From Chlorobiota bacterium (lineage in GTDB: Bacteria; Bacteroidota; Ignavibacteria; OLB7): DNA of 64,000 nucleotides. Location: NCBI GenBank assembly GCA_028287785.1, contig JAQBOZ010000027.1, positions 1 through 64,000 of the forward strand. Direction: 5' to 3'. Below the pieces are notes generated by a model. That model saw only the letters and a program-made list of their open reading frames with translations, did not search any database and had not been told where the DNA came from. A program made the translations under genes and the position numbers. This document shows positions 8,476-19,300 of the stretch, in pieces. Every line of letters begins with the position of its first letter. The stretch's first letter is position 1.

Positions 8476-11400
8476 ATGTCGGATACATCACGTCCTCGGG
8501 TTGTCAGCTATGTGGTCGCGTTGCTATCGGCGGCCATCGCGATTCTGTTGAAGACCTCGCTCAACTCGCTTGTCCCCAATTCCAGCCCCTATCTGCTCGG
8601 GCTGGCGCCGGTGATGGTCGCCGCATGGTACGGTGGCCTGGGGCCGGGCATCCTCGCCACTCTCATCGTTGCGTTTGCCGGCAATTATCTCTATGTGGAT
8701 CACCAATGGTCATTCCTGCCGGGAACGCCGGGCGATGTCCTCCATTTCCTTCTCTTTCTCATCGAGGGGATTCTGATAAGCGCTCTGAGCGCCATGCTTC
8801 ACCGTTCGCGGCGGAGTGCCGAGCGGAAGGCGGAGGAGGCGCGGATGCACGAGGAAACGCTTCGGCAGAGCGAGGAACGCTTCCGGATTGCGGCGGGATG
8901 CGCCAGCGATCTGACCTACGAGATCGATCTCCCCACCGGAGCCGTCGAATGGTTCGGCGATATCGACCGGCGCCTTGGCTACGCGCCGGGGAAGTTCCCG
9001 AGAACCGCCCGGGCGCGCCTGGAGATGATCCACCCCGATGACAGGCCGATGGTCCGCGAGGCTATGGATCGCCATCTCGCCGATCGCCGGCCCTTCGAGA
9101 TGGAGTATCGCGTTATCCGCGCCGATGGGGCTCTGCTCCGCTGGACCGATCGGGCGCGGGCAACATGGGATGCCGACGGCGCTCCGATGAAATGGATCGG
9201 CGTGAACACCGATATCACCGAGCGGAAGCACGCGGAGGCATCGCTGATGGAGAGCGAATCCCGTTACCGCAACCTCGTGGAAACATCGCCGGATGCCGTT
9301 GTGCTGCTGGATGACCAGTTCGTTATCGCGATGGCGAACGAGCGAACCGCGCGGCTGCATGGCTATGCCACCGCCGACGAGATGATCGGCATGGAGGCCA
9401 GGGCGTTTGTTGCGGTGATACCGTGGGAACACGCGGTGGAGAAAATCGGGCAGGCGCTGGCGGAGCCGAGGGATCATGGGGAGGAGCTGTTTCTACAGCG
9501 GAAGGACGGCTCGAACTTTCCGGCGGAGATCCGCGCCTCCGCCATCAGGGGGAGCGATGGAGTCCCGCACGGATATATCGCCGTGGTTACCGATGTCACG
9601 GAGCGGCGGATCATCGAGAGGAGATTGCGCGAGCAGACGGAGGTGGTGGAGACCGTCAACAGGATCGGCCGTCTGCTCTCGGCGGAACTGGACCAGCAAC
9701 GGCTGGTGCAGGCATTGACCGACGCGGCCACCGAGCTGACCGGGGCGCAATTCGGATCGTTCTTCTATAATGTTCAGGACGAGAGCGGCGAATGGTACAT
9801 GATGTACTCGATCTCCGGCGTCGGCCCGGAGATGTTCGCCCACTTCCCGATGCCCAGGAACACCGATATCTTCGGCCCGACGTTCCGGGGGGAGGGGGTG
9901 CTGAGGCTCGATGACGTGCGGAAGGACCCCCGCTATGGACGGAACTCCCCGTATTATGGAATGCCTCCCGGTCATCTCCCGGTGGTGAGCTATCTGTCCG
10001 TGCCGGTGGTATCGCGCATGGGAGAAGTGTTCGGCGGTCTTTTCTTCGGGCATCCCGAGCCGGGGATGTTCACCGAGCGGCATGAGCGGATTATCACCGG
10101 GCTGGCGGCTCAGGCTGCGATCGCCATCGATAACGCGCGGCTCTTCGAGGAGGCTCGTCGCGAACGGTCCAACGCCGAGGCGAGCGAGCACCACTACAGA
10201 ATTCTTACCGAGGCGATTCCATCGATCGTCTGGACCGCGCTTCCGAATGGAGAGGTCGATTACTTCAATCAGCAGTGGTCCGCATACGCCGGCCTCCCCC
10301 CGGAGATGACGCTGGGCTGGGGATGGACCGCGGCCCTCCATCCCGATGACGTTCAATACAGTCGCGATCTCTGGTCGCAGACCGTGGAATCCGGCGGGAG
10401 TTATGAGATAGAGTATCGATTCCGGAGAGCGTCGGATGGGGCCTATCGCTGGCATCTCGGCCGCGCGATTCCGGTGCGGGATGAGCATGGGGAAATCCTC
10501 CGGTGGTTCGGCACATGCACCGATATCGACGATCAGAAGAGGGCGCAGGAGACGTTGAAATTCCTGGCGGAGGCCAGCACCATCCTCGGCTCGGGGAACG
10601 AGAGCCATGATGCGCTCCGGCGGGTGGCCTCCATGGCCGTCCCGATCATCGCCGACTGGTGCGTGATCGATCTGGCCGATACGGACAGCGGGACGATCAG
10701 CAGAGTTGCCGTGGCGAACGCGGATGCGGCGGCAGTGGAGCTTGGATACCGGCTGTTTCGGGAGTTCCCTCCCGTGTTTGACGCTTCGGCCGGCGTGGCC
10801 TACGTTGTCCGAACCGGCGCGCCGGAATTCTACGGCGATATCACCGATGATGACCTCCGGGCGATGGCTGCCGGACCCGAGCATTACGAGATGCTGCGGC
10901 ATCTGGGGCTCAGCAGCGGCATGTGCCTGCCGCTGCTGGCGCGCGGCCGGGTGATAGGCGCCATCGCGCTCTTCTATTCCGACTCCGGTCGCCGCTATTC
11001 GGATGAGGAGATCGTGCTGGCGCAGGATCTTGCCCGGCGGGTGGCGTTTTCGGTGGACAATGCGATGCTCCATCGGGCGGCGCAGGAGGAGATCGCGGAA
11101 CGGCGCAGGGCGGAGGTCGAACTGCGCGTCGCGAAGGACGCCGCGGAGGAGGCGAATCGGGCAAAGGATCATTTCCTTGCCGTGCTCAGTCACGAGTTGC
11201 GAACCCCGCTCACCCCCGTGCTGGCATCGGTGCAGGCGCTGGAAGGGGAGGATGGGGTGCCGGAGGATCTGCGCCCGCTGATCCAGATCATTCATCGCAA
11301 TGTGGAGCTGGAGGCAAGGCTGATCGATGACCTTCTGGATCTGACCCGTATCGAGCGTGGAAAGCTCCAGCTCAACCTGGAGACCGCCGATGCGAACGCG

Positions 11401-12240
11401 CTTATCGGCAATGTCCTCGATATCTGCTCCGCCGATATCGCCGCCAAGCGTCTCATGCTCTCGGTCGCGCTCGACGCGTCCCGCCATCATGTTTCCGGCG
11501 ATACCGCGCGGCTCCAGCAGGTGTTCTGGAACCTTATCAAGAACGCCGTGAAGTTCACCCCGGACGGCGGTGATATCGCCGTGATGACGATGAACGATGA
11601 GGCGGGCGCATTTGTGCTTCGCGTGACCGACAGCGGGATCGGCATCGCGAGGGAGGTCCTCCCGAAGATCTTCAACGCGTTCGAGCAGGGGGAGCGGAAC
11701 ATCAATCATCGTTTCGGCGGCCTGGGGCTGGGGCTGGCGATCAGCCGGACGCTGGTCGATCTCCACTCCGGCCATATCGAGGCGGCAAGCGATGGCGAGG
11801 GGACCGGGGCAACGTTCACGGTGGTGTTGCCGACGATCTCACTCGAAGCTCCGGCGGTGGCCGATGCCGATGGTTCCGGCGATCCCCAGGCAATCCGCGT
11901 GCTGCTGGTGGAGGACCACCGGGATACGCGGGAGGTGATGCGGATGTTCCTGGAGCAGCGTGGCTATCAGGTCCGTGTCGCCGAAAACATGGAGGCCGCC
12001 ATCAGGCAGGCGGCGATGCCGTTCGACCTTCTGATCAGCGATATCGGGCTTCCCGATGGAAGCGGGCTCGACCTTATCAGAACGCTGGGCTCGCGGGGGC
12101 CGGTCAGGGCGATTGCCGTGAGCGGTTACGGGATGGAGGAGGATATCCGGCGGAGTATCGAGGCCGGATTTGCCGAGCATCTGACCAAGCCTGTGAAGCC
12201 GGCGCGGCTGGAGGAGGCAATCAGGGCTCTGACCCGCTAG
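8476..12240 (+). CDS. Membrane-anchored hybrid histidine kinase (DUF4118, PAS, GAF, HisKA, HATPase, REC)
   Basis: A 1254-residue sensor kinase. An N-terminal four-helix DUF4118 domain like that of KdpD (about 10-115) anchors it. Then come PAS (about 140-265), PAS (268-390), GAF (400-560), PAS (575-695), GAF (705-860), HisKA with H906 in [10 protein letters not shown], an intact HATPase domain (N-box [15 protein letters not shown]1 TDSGIGIA, G2 GGLGLGLAI) and a REC domain with [12 protein letters not shown] and LTKP. HisKA and REC closely match the kinase at 3321, so the two are paralogs, but here the ATP site is complete. ATG 8476 was chosen because the membrane domain starts at once; ATG 8341 would add 45 basic residues and cannot be excluded. 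No separate response regulator is adjacent. Confidence 0.9.
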   Translation: MSDTSRPRVVSYVVALLSAAIAILLKTSLNSLVPNSSPYLLGLAPVMVAAWYGGLGPGILATLIVAFAGNYLYVDHQWSFLPGTPGDVLHFLLFLIEGILISALSAMLHRSRRSAERKAEEARMHEETLRQSEERFRIAAGCASDLTYEIDLPTGAVEWFGDIDRRLGYAPGKFPRTARARLEMIHPDDRPMVREAMDRHLADRRPFEMEYRVIRADGALLRWTDRARATWDADGAPMKWIGVNTDITERKHAEASLMESESRYRNLVETSPDAVVLLDDQFVIAMANERTARLHGYATADEMIGMEARAFVAVIPWEHAVEKIGQALAEPRDHGEELFLQRKDGSNFPAEIRASAIRGSDGVPHGYIAVVTDVTERRIIERRLREQTEVVETVNRIGRLLSAELDQQRLVQALTDAATELTGAQFGSFFYNVQDESGEWYMMYSISGVGPEMFAHFPMPRNTDIFGPTFRGEGVLRLDDVRKDPRYGRNSPYYGMPPGHLPVVSYLSVPVVSRMGEVFGGLFFGHPEPGMFTERHERIITGLAAQAAIAIDNARLFEEARRERSNAEASEHHYRILTEAIPSIVWTALPNGEVDYFNQQWSAYAGLPPEMTLGWGWTAALHPDDVQYSRDLWSQTVESGGSYEIEYRFRRASDGAYRWHLGRAIPVRDEHGEILRWFGTCTDIDDQKRAQETLKFLAEASTILGSGNESHDALRRVASMAVPIIADWCVIDLADTDSGTISRVAVANADAAAVELGYRLFREFPPVFDASAGVAYVVRTGAPEFYGDITDDDLRAMAAGPEHYEMLRHLGLSSGMCLPLLARGRVIGAIALFYSDSGRRYSDEEIVLAQDLARRVAFSVDNAMLHRAAQEEIAERRRAEVELRVAKDAAEEANRAKDHFLAVLSHELRTPLTPVLASVQALEGEDGVPEDLRPLIQIIHRNVELEARLIDDLLDLTRIERGKLQLNLETADANALIGNVLDICSADIAAKRLMLSVALDASRHHVSGDTARLQQVFWNLIKNAVKFTPDGGDIAVMTMNDEAGAFVLRVTDSGIGIAREVLPKIFNAFEQGERNINHRFGGLGLGLAISRTLVDLHSGHIEAASDGEGTGATFTVVLPTISLEAPAVADADGSGDPQAIRVLLVEDHRDTREVMRMFLEQRGYQVRVAENMEAAIRQAAMPFDLLISDIGLPDGSGLDLIRTLGSRGPVRAIAVSGYGMEEDIRRSIEAGFAEHLTKPVKPARLEEAIRALTR

Positions 12241-12328
12241 ATGGTGATCCCCGCTTTATCGAAAAAAAATGTTCTCCGATGCGACACTTCCCGTAATGGG
12301 AGGTCTTTACCTCTGTTCAGGAGATGAT

Positions 12329-12361
12329 TCGCCGCACACACCCCATGCGGCGATGATTTTT
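12329..12361 (+). terminator. Candidate intrinsic terminator after the sensor kinase
   Basis: An 8-bp perfect stem TCGCCGCA/TGCGGCGA (12329-12336 and 12346-12353) with a 9-base loop is followed by TGATTTTT. It lies 90 bases after the kinase stop and before the sigma-factor gene, so it would separate the two transcripts. Confidence 0.55.
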
Positions 12362-12524
12362 CCGACAACAGACATTCCCAGTATCAGTAGCGTCGAATCC
12401 CTCCCGATTCGGTGAAATTGCGAGGAATCCTTCCGGTCTGTTCGTTCATCGGGACGAACAGCCGGGGACGATTCCCGGGATTTCGACAGGAAAGGGCATT
12501 TGAAGCTGCGTAACCCACGAAGTG

Positions 12525-13193
12525 ATGCCCAAAGAGGATACCTCCAACTCTCTTCAGGTGGCGCCGGAATCGCGCGATGAGCTCGACAGCCAGCTCTTTG
12601 CTCGCTTTGTTGAGGGCGATCAGGAGGCATTCAAGACCCTGTACGCTCTTTACGAGCGTCCCCTGATGCTTTACTGTCGTCACATGCTGACCACGACCCA
12701 GGAGACACAGGATGTCTTCCAGGAAGTGTGGCTTCGGATCATACGGATCAGGACACGGCGTGAGAAAGTGGATCGGTTTCGAGCAATGTTGTTCACGATT
12801 GCCAGAAATGCGTCGATCAACCATCTTCGCAACCGGCAGTACAACCGTCCCGTCTCGCTGTCGCAGATCGATCTTGAGAACAACCGTTCGCTCTCCACGA
12901 GCGAAGGGTTCGATGAGATGGAGGACCTTATCAACCGCGCCCTGAAACGGCTTCCCGATTCTCAGCGCGAGGCATTCGTCCTTCACGGAATGCTCGGCTA
13001 TACCTTCCAGGAGATAGCCGATATGCAGGGAATAACGATGACCGGAGCGAAGACCCGTGCATTCAGAGCGCGTTGCTATCTTCGCACCCTCCTGTCGAAC
13101 TGGCTAGGTTTGGCGGAGGAAGAGGCCGACGAGCATATCAATGCAAGGTCTTCGCAACAATCATCCCGATCTTATAAGCCAGAGGGAGAATGA
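12525..13193 (+). CDS. ECF-type RNA polymerase sigma factor
   Basis: A 222-residue sigma-70 family protein with region 2 (about 28-95: EGDQEAFKTLYALYERPLML, then DVFQEVWLRI) and region 4 (about 135-190: LPDSQREAFVLHGMLGYTFQ, EIADMQGITMTGAKTRAFRA). Regions 1.1 and 3 are absent, as in ECF factors. It would direct RNA polymerase to a dedicated promoter set. ATG 12525 is preferred to the GTG three bases earlier. Its stop overlaps the next start as ATGA, so it is translationally coupled to a membrane protein that looks like its anti-sigma factor; an OmpA protein and a T9SS-secreted giant follow. The layout suggests control of surface or secretion genes; the target promoters are not known. Confidence 0.92.
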   Translation: MPKEDTSNSLQVAPESRDELDSQLFARFVEGDQEAFKTLYALYERPLMLYCRHMLTTTQETQDVFQEVWLRIIRIRTRREKVDRFRAMLFTIARNASINHLRNRQYNRPVSLSQIDLENNRSLSTSEGFDEMEDLINRALKRLPDSQREAFVLHGMLGYTFQEIADMQGITMTGAKTRAFRARCYLRTLLSNWLGLAEEEADEHINARSSQQSSRSYKPEGE

Positions 13194-14041
13194 AAACGGG
13201 TGACTTGATAACCTCATATCTCAGCAATGAGATGAACCCGGAGCAGGAGCGGCAGTTTCTGCTTTCGGTTGCGGCCAGCGACTCGTTGCGTCTCGCGCTG
13301 AAATCGCATGTGATGCTCGATCGCATCGTGACTCGGCAGACCCAGCAGGTTAATGTGCCGAGCGCTCTTCGGGAGAACATCTTCGCTCAGATGAGCGCTT
13401 CGATGGGAACCCCCGCGGGAGGCGCCGCCAGCGCGATAAAGAGCCCCGGCATCCTTTCACGGTTCAGCAGGGGCGCCATGATGGCCCTTCTGACGGTGAG
13501 CGGCTTCGCGGCCGGATATTTCATCCATCCGCAGGCGGCCTCCAATCAGTCTGCATCCGGCGCGGCCCGGCAGCCGGCGGTACGGCAGATGGATGGAGGA
13601 GGGCTTCCGTCCGACTCTCCCGCGCCGATTCAGGGGAGCGTAACCACGCAGTCTCCGTCGAAGTCCGCCGCCGAGCCGTCGACGCAGCCGGAAACGGCAT
13701 CGCGGACAGCGTCGAGCCAGCAGATCGCCAGCGCGCCGGTGGAACGTTCCCATTCGGTGGGATCGGTGGGCGTTGCCAGGGCATCCCGTTCGGCCGTCAG
13801 CCTGGCCCCCGCGGTGCTTTCATCGTCGAAGCCCGCTACCGTGGCCCCGGCGCAGACCAGCGCGGCCAGCGAGCCGGACCCGCTCAATCCATCTCCCACG
13901 AAATCTTCGGTGGGCGCCGGCGACGGCAAGAACGGCAAGGTTTCGACGGATGGCGCCGATGGTTCGCCGAAGGCCGATGTGGAGCTGAAGGTCCTCAAGA
14001 GCGATGGTTCGCATCAGAAGATTCAGGGGGATCCTAAATGA
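13190..14041 (+). CDS. Candidate anti-sigma factor, single-pass membrane protein
   Basis: A 283-residue protein whose first 70 residues (MKTGDLITSYLSNEMNPEQE onward) resemble the short helical N-terminus of anti-sigma factors, though the zinc-binding HxxxCxxC motif is absent. One membrane helix lies at about 94-112 (GAMMALLTVSGFAAGYFI). The remaining 170 residues are low-complexity Ser/Ala/Pro-rich and would be periplasmic, ending in a more polar KADVELKVLKSDGSHQKIQ. The ATGA overlap with the sigma gene and the single membrane helix argue for a sigma-sequestering role. This is inference from position and topology; a structural linker protein is an alternative. Confidence 0.65.
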   Translation: MKTGDLITSYLSNEMNPEQERQFLLSVAASDSLRLALKSHVMLDRIVTRQTQQVNVPSALRENIFAQMSASMGTPAGGAASAIKSPGILSRFSRGAMMALLTVSGFAAGYFIHPQAASNQSASGAARQPAVRQMDGGGLPSDSPAPIQGSVTTQSPSKSAAEPSTQPETASRTASSQQIASAPVERSHSVGSVGVARASRSAVSLAPAVLSSSKPATVAPAQTSAASEPDPLNPSPTKSSVGAGDGKNGKVSTDGADGSPKADVELKVLKSDGSHQKIQGDPK

Positions 14042-14042
14042 T

Positions 14043-16178
14043 ATGAGGTTGTACTCCGTGCAAGGGGGGCGGCACCGGATCATTTACCTGAGCCGCTGCG
14101 TGCTTCTGCTCCTCGTCGGCTTCCTCCCTCTCACGCGTTTACAGGCGCAGCCGGTGCCGGCAACCTCGTTCTGGATGCCGGTTGGGGATTCCTCGTTTCG
14201 CCAGCTTCGCTTTGGCATCGACATCGGGCTTGGCCTGTATCGTCATGATGCCTCGTTCAGAGTCTACAGACCCGGCCCGGATACCTGCAATTGCGGGGTG
14301 TTCGGCCCGGGTTCTTCGTCTGGTATCACCGCCGGGCTTTCGTTCGAGCGCTCGATGAGCGCATCGCCATCCCTCTGGCTTATCTCCCGTCTCGGCTACG
14401 CGGACTTCTCCACGGTCCTCAGCTCCCGCGACACCAGCACCGAATCGATCGAGCCGGACGGCCAATCGGTCTACGTTGTCACCCGTCACGAATTCCACGC
14501 ATCGCTTGCCGGGTTGAAGCTTGCCCTTGGCGGTGGGCTGGAGGTTATCCCCGGCGTGATCGTGGGGGTGGCGCCGACTTTGACGGTGATAATGCGGAAG
14601 GGGCAGAATCAGATCGAGCGGATCATCAGCCCGCAGGATACGCCGTTCAAGGAGACCGGCACCGAAACCCGTCCGGTGGCCGGTGGGACGCCGATTCTCT
14701 TCAAGCCCCTTCAATTCGGTGCCGATCTGATGATCGAGGCGAACATCCCGCTTGGCGGACGGCTTGCACTGCGGCCGGAAGTTCGCGGCAGCATCTTCTT
14801 CGGTTCGGTCGCCGATAACGCCGGCTGGAGCCGGAGCGGCCTTGCCGGGCTTATCGGTGTATCGTACGATTTCAGCCATCATCCCGATTCCGTTCCCCTC
14901 CTCGCTACGCATCCGGTCCAGCATCCCGATACCATCCATCTCCAGGACAGCACCCCGAGGCCGTATCTATCGGCAAAGATCAAGGTGTATGGCATCGATC
15001 AGGCCGGGCAGCGCTATTCCGATCCGGTGATCGAGATCGAGCAGGCGCCGTGGGTGGAGGGGGTGCCGATCATTCCCTATATCTTCTTCGACAGCGGTGC
15101 ATCGCGCATCGCCGACCGCTATGTGCAGATTCGGAACCCCGAAGTGCGCGCTCATTTCGCCATCGATTCGCTGGTGGCGATCACTCCGCTGGACATGCAC
15201 TGGCAATCGCTCAACGTGATCGGCGAGCGGCTTCGGGCGAATCCCGGCGTCAGGCTTACGATCAACGGCACGGCGTCGAGCGATGAGGCGGACGCGCAGA
15301 CGCTCGGCGAGCAGCGGTCGCGGTCGGTGGCGCAGTATCTCATGGAGACATGGAAGATTGCGCCGGAGCGCATCACGGTCACATCACCTCCCCGATCGCT
15401 TGGAGGGACGCCGGAGGAGAGCCAGGAGGGACGGCAGGAAAATCGGAAGGCGGAGCTTATTCTGAGTGATGATATCATCCTGAAACCCGTCATCATACAC
15501 AGGCTCGCGACGATTGCCTCTCCACCGGCGGTGCGGTTCTCGCCGGAAATCATCGCCGATACGACCGTGGCGGAGTGGTATATCACCGTCGAGCAGGGGG
15601 GGAAGGAGCTGCTCCATTTCAACGGGGGCAGCAGCGAGGCATCGCTACGGCAGCCGACACAATGGTCGCTGGTTGATATGCGGGTCAATCACGATCTCAC
15701 CCCTGTCCGCTATCGCCTCTATGTTCGCGATGTGCTGGGGCAGGAGGCGACCGACGAGGGGACGTTCAAGGTGGCCGAGCGGACCGTGGTGAAGGAGGAT
15801 GGGCTGCGGAAGGGGCGTGAGGTGATGCAGTACAACATCGTCGGCTTCAAGTACAACTCCGCCGATCTTTCACCGGCGCATATCGCCCAGCTTCAGGATG
15901 TCGCGGCCGCGATCGGGGGCCACGCGGGCGTTCAGGTGGTGGGCTATACCGATCGCGTGGGCGACCCGGAGCGGAACCGACAACTTTCGCTGACGCGGGC
16001 CAGGGCGGTGCAGGATGCCGTGAATCAGGCCAGAATACGGCTTGGCATGCCGCCGATCACCTGGGTTTCCGTCCTTGGGCTCGGCAATGAAAAGGAGATC
16101 TATTCCAATGATCTTCCTGAGGGAAGGCTCCTTTCCCGAATGGTTCGGATTCTGGTGGTTGGGGCTCCGGGGAAGTAA
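14043..16178 (+). CDS. Outer-membrane protein with two OmpA-like domains
   Basis: A 711-residue exported protein. Residues 1-35 form a signal peptide with an extended basic start (CVLLLLVGFLPLTRLQAQ). Residues about 36-290 are beta-rich and look like a small outer-membrane barrel (porin-like Gly/aromatic alternation ending in a YDFSHH strand). Two OmpA peptidoglycan-binding domains follow: about 345-475 (IFFDSGASRI, then GTASSDEADAQTLGEQRSRS) and about 600-710 (FKYNSADLSPAH, then GYTDRVGDPERNRQLSLTRA). The first is atypical, with ASSDEAD where GHTD is usual. It probably tethers the outer membrane to peptidoglycan. It begins one base after the candidate anti-sigma gene. ATG 14043 was chosen over an earlier in-frame start at 14004, which lies inside that gene. 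Confidence 0.85.
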   Translation: MRLYSVQGGRHRIIYLSRCVLLLLVGFLPLTRLQAQPVPATSFWMPVGDSSFRQLRFGIDIGLGLYRHDASFRVYRPGPDTCNCGVFGPGSSSGITAGLSFERSMSASPSLWLISRLGYADFSTVLSSRDTSTESIEPDGQSVYVVTRHEFHASLAGLKLALGGGLEVIPGVIVGVAPTLTVIMRKGQNQIERIISPQDTPFKETGTETRPVAGGTPILFKPLQFGADLMIEANIPLGGRLALRPEVRGSIFFGSVADNAGWSRSGLAGLIGVSYDFSHHPDSVPLLATHPVQHPDTIHLQDSTPRPYLSAKIKVYGIDQAGQRYSDPVIEIEQAPWVEGVPIIPYIFFDSGASRIADRYVQIRNPEVRAHFAIDSLVAITPLDMHWQSLNVIGERLRANPGVRLTINGTASSDEADAQTLGEQRSRSVAQYLMETWKIAPERITVTSPPRSLGGTPEESQEGRQENRKAELILSDDIILKPVIIHRLATIASPPAVRFSPEIIADTTVAEWYITVEQGGKELLHFNGGSSEASLRQPTQWSLVDMRVNHDLTPVRYRLYVRDVLGQEATDEGTFKVAERTVVKEDGLRKGREVMQYNIVGFKYNSADLSPAHIAQLQDVAAAIGGHAGVQVVGYTDRVGDPERNRQLSLTRARAVQDAVNQARIRLGMPPITWVSVLGLGNEKEIYSNDLPEGRLLSRMVRILVVGAPGK

Positions 16179-16259
16179 ATCGTCACGCCCGTCTCCCGGC
16201 CATTGTCGTTTGATAAATGTTTGATAAACTTGTCGATTGATTGGCGATTCTCCGGCACA

Positions 16260-16285
16260 TTGGATCGTCATCCAACGGCTTTTTC
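16260..16285 (+). terminator. Candidate intrinsic terminator after the OmpA gene
   Basis: TTGGAT-CGTC-ATCCAA (16260-16275) forms a 6-bp stem with a 4-base loop, followed by CGGCTTTTTC. It lies 82 bases after the OmpA stop. If real, the T9SS-secreted protein that follows has its own promoter and must start after it, which supports the ATG at 16374. Confidence 0.5.
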
Positions 16286-16373
16286 TCCTTATCGAGTACT
16301 GTTCCGATCGTTGCGTTACGCATGTACCGATATCGTCAGTCGTGAGTGTGGCCGGAGATTCCTTCGGTGCGTC

Positions 16374-19300
16374 ATGCTCGCGTCCTTCTGCGTGCTGCTG
16401 TTTCACCTGGCTGGTGAGACCGTGCATGCACAGAATGGCTGGTGGGATCTACAGCGGGCGACCTCCGGCGGATACGACAAGAGCAGCCCCAGAATCGCGG
16501 TGGATCAGTGGGGGATAACCCATCTTGTATGGGCTTCCAATGATCCCAATCGCTCCGGCCTTCAGCTTTTCTACAGCACCGATGCCACCGGCCAGTTCAA
16601 CTCCCCGATTCAGGTAACCGATACCGGCAACGTCTACGATTCGGCGACGGTGACGTTCAAACCGTGGACGTTCCGGCTGGACCGTTTCGGCGGAGCGCAC
16701 GTCGGGTTTATCGCCAATTTCCGGAACCGCCTCCGCCTCTTCTATACATCGAACGCCAACCCGGAGCGCGCCTTCGGTCGCGCGCGGCAGCTTACCGATT
16801 CGGCCCTCCAGTACGGGATGGCCGTCGATTCGTTCGGCGTTGCCCATTTCGTCTGGGTGGAATACTATGGCGGCGCGGAGGCTCGCTTCGTCTACTGGAA
16901 CAGCAGGGAGCCCGGAACCCGGAAGGTGATTGCGACCCGTGAGTGCGTGAGCGGTGTCGGCGGGTGTTATATCGGCCTTCCCGAGGTCGAGATCGGGCGT
17001 GATGGAATCGTGGTAGCCTATCGGTCCGATTCCGGTTCGGTCTATCTTATCAGGCAGATCGATGGGGTCTTCAGGCCGATCGTCCAGGCATCTCCGACCC
17101 CCGGCTACGATGCCGCGCTGACGAAATCCGGCAAGGCCGATCTCCGCATGCGGATGTCGATCGATACGGTCGGCGCCATCCATATTCTCGCATCCCATTT
17201 CGATTCCCTCAATCGCCATAGCCTTTTCCATCTCTCCGATGCCGGCGGGTCGTTCGGATATCAGTTCCTTGCCACCGCGCTCGATTCACTCCCGAGCGAT
17301 TTCGATCTTGCCTACAACGGCGCCGATCGTCTCTCGGCCGTCTGGACCGCGTTTCGTCCCGTCCGGCCGTGGGATATCCCGCGCATCGGGTTCGCGGAGC
17401 TGCTGGATAATGGGCATGGCGTCTGGAAAAATTCAACGCGCATCAACGATCTCAACGACGAGATTCATGCCGACAGGACGATCTGGAAGACAGGATGCAG
17501 AATCGCCTCGGCGGGGGATCGGGTTGTCCTCTGCGGGATCGAGAAGATCGCAAGCGAGCGCGCCCAGCAGCAGATTTCGGTGATCGCGCGCATGTCGGTG
17601 CGTCCCGTTGTCCGGTATATCCTTCCGGATGCCGCCTCCGCCGGGATGAACGTCGTCGTGGAGACATACGCGCATCCCAGGGAGAAGGGCTCGTTCGGTG
17701 TCGATGGCATGCGTGGCGATGCCGCGCGCCTTGAGTGCGTGAACTCCGCCGATAACGATCGGCTGGTGATCGGCCCCTCGGTTGTGAGCTGGGAGGGGCG
17801 GCTGGTTTCCACCATGATATTCGTCAAGGCCGATGCGGCTTCCGGGCCGGTCCCGATGCGGCTTCATATAGGCGATGCGTTCAGCAATGCCGATACGTTC
17901 TTTATCGTTCAACCACAGCATATCGGTGGCGTTTCCGGCCATCTCTCCGGCGATGGCGCGCTCGGCTCCGGCGGCATCTACGGCCGTCGCTCGAAGCGCG
18001 GCGTCCTCGTCGTCGATTCGCTGATCCTGTCGAAGGGAACGTTTTCAGTCGATACCGCCGATACCGATCCACTTGCCCCCGGCAACCAGGGCTTCCTCCC
18101 GATAACGATACTCTCGCGCGGTCCCGTGCGGATCGATTCCGGCGCCACGCTCTCGGTGGCCGCCACGCACGATCTCTCCAGAGGAATCTATGGACAGGCC
18201 GGCCCCGGCGGTGGTGGCGGCGGGACGGGGGGAGAGCGCGGAATCGGATCGGGATATACGGGTGGGGCTTCCGCCGCGCGTATCGAGCAGGACTGGTTTA
18301 TGGGCGTTTCAACCGGCTCCGGCGGAACGCACAGCGGGGAATGGAATGGCGGCGGTTCTCTCTCCGGGACTCCGGGCGGAGCGTCCTATACCAACGCCAC
18401 GGGTGGCGGAGGGACGGGGCATCCGTTCGGCACATCGGGATCGTTCGGGGCGGTGACGCCGCGCGAGCCTGTGGAGGGGAATGCCGGTGGGTTCGGCGGT
18501 GGAACGGGGGGGGCGAAGGCTCCTTCGGTGACCGACTTCAGTTCGGGCGGCGGCGGCGGCGGTTTTGGGACGGTTGGTCGTCCCGGCGGCGCGTTCAAGG
18601 AGGATAACGGCGGCAGGCCGATCGGCACCATCGAGCTTGTCCCGATAGCGGGGGGCTCGGGCGGCGGCGGCGGCGGCTACAGCGCCAGCGGTTATGCCAG
18701 CGGCGGCGGCGGCGGCGGCGCGCTTGCCCTCTTCTCCTACAGCTCGATTCGCGTCGATGGACGCATCGATGCCAGCGGCGCGGACGGCATCAAGGCGCCA
18801 TCGGCGACCAACGGGAGCGGCGGTGGCGCCGGTTCCGGTGGCGGGCTGCTGATTGGAGCTCAGGGGCCGATCGCATTTGGATCGCACGGCACGCTCCGCG
18901 CGCTTGGCGGCAACGGTGGTCAGGGCTATACAAAGGATAATTCAGGCGGACGGAACGGCGGCGATGGCGGCAACGGCCGCATCCGTATCGATGGTCATCG
19001 CATAACCGCGGGGACGCTTCAGTCCGCGCCGGCACCCGAATATATGGGGCCGGGCACCGACGGCAGCGGCGCGGTGGTTGCGCGACCCGGTTCCATCCTT
19101 ACCGGATATGGAATGCCCGGTGGCAGGATCAGGATCTATACCCGCCCCGAGACGGGGAGCTGGTCGTACGCCGCCCCACACACGGTGACGGCGGATGCCA
19201 ACGGCGTCTGGCGCGACACGCTCGGGCAGGACGCGGCCTCCGGTCGGCTCTATGTGGTTGCCATGCAGCAGATCGGGACAAAGCCTTCGGGGAACCAGTA

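Noticed and set aside
9493-11775. 760-residue open frame antisense to the large sensor kinase
   Set aside because: High-GC shadow frame: the sense strand encodes intact PAS, GAF, HisKA and HATPase domains, while the antisense product has no motif and an Arg/His-rich composition.
16399-16406. TGTTTCAC half-site resembling parS near the first T9SS giant
   Set aside because: The second half (GTGAAACA) is absent and the bases lie inside the signal-peptide codons, so it is not a parS site.
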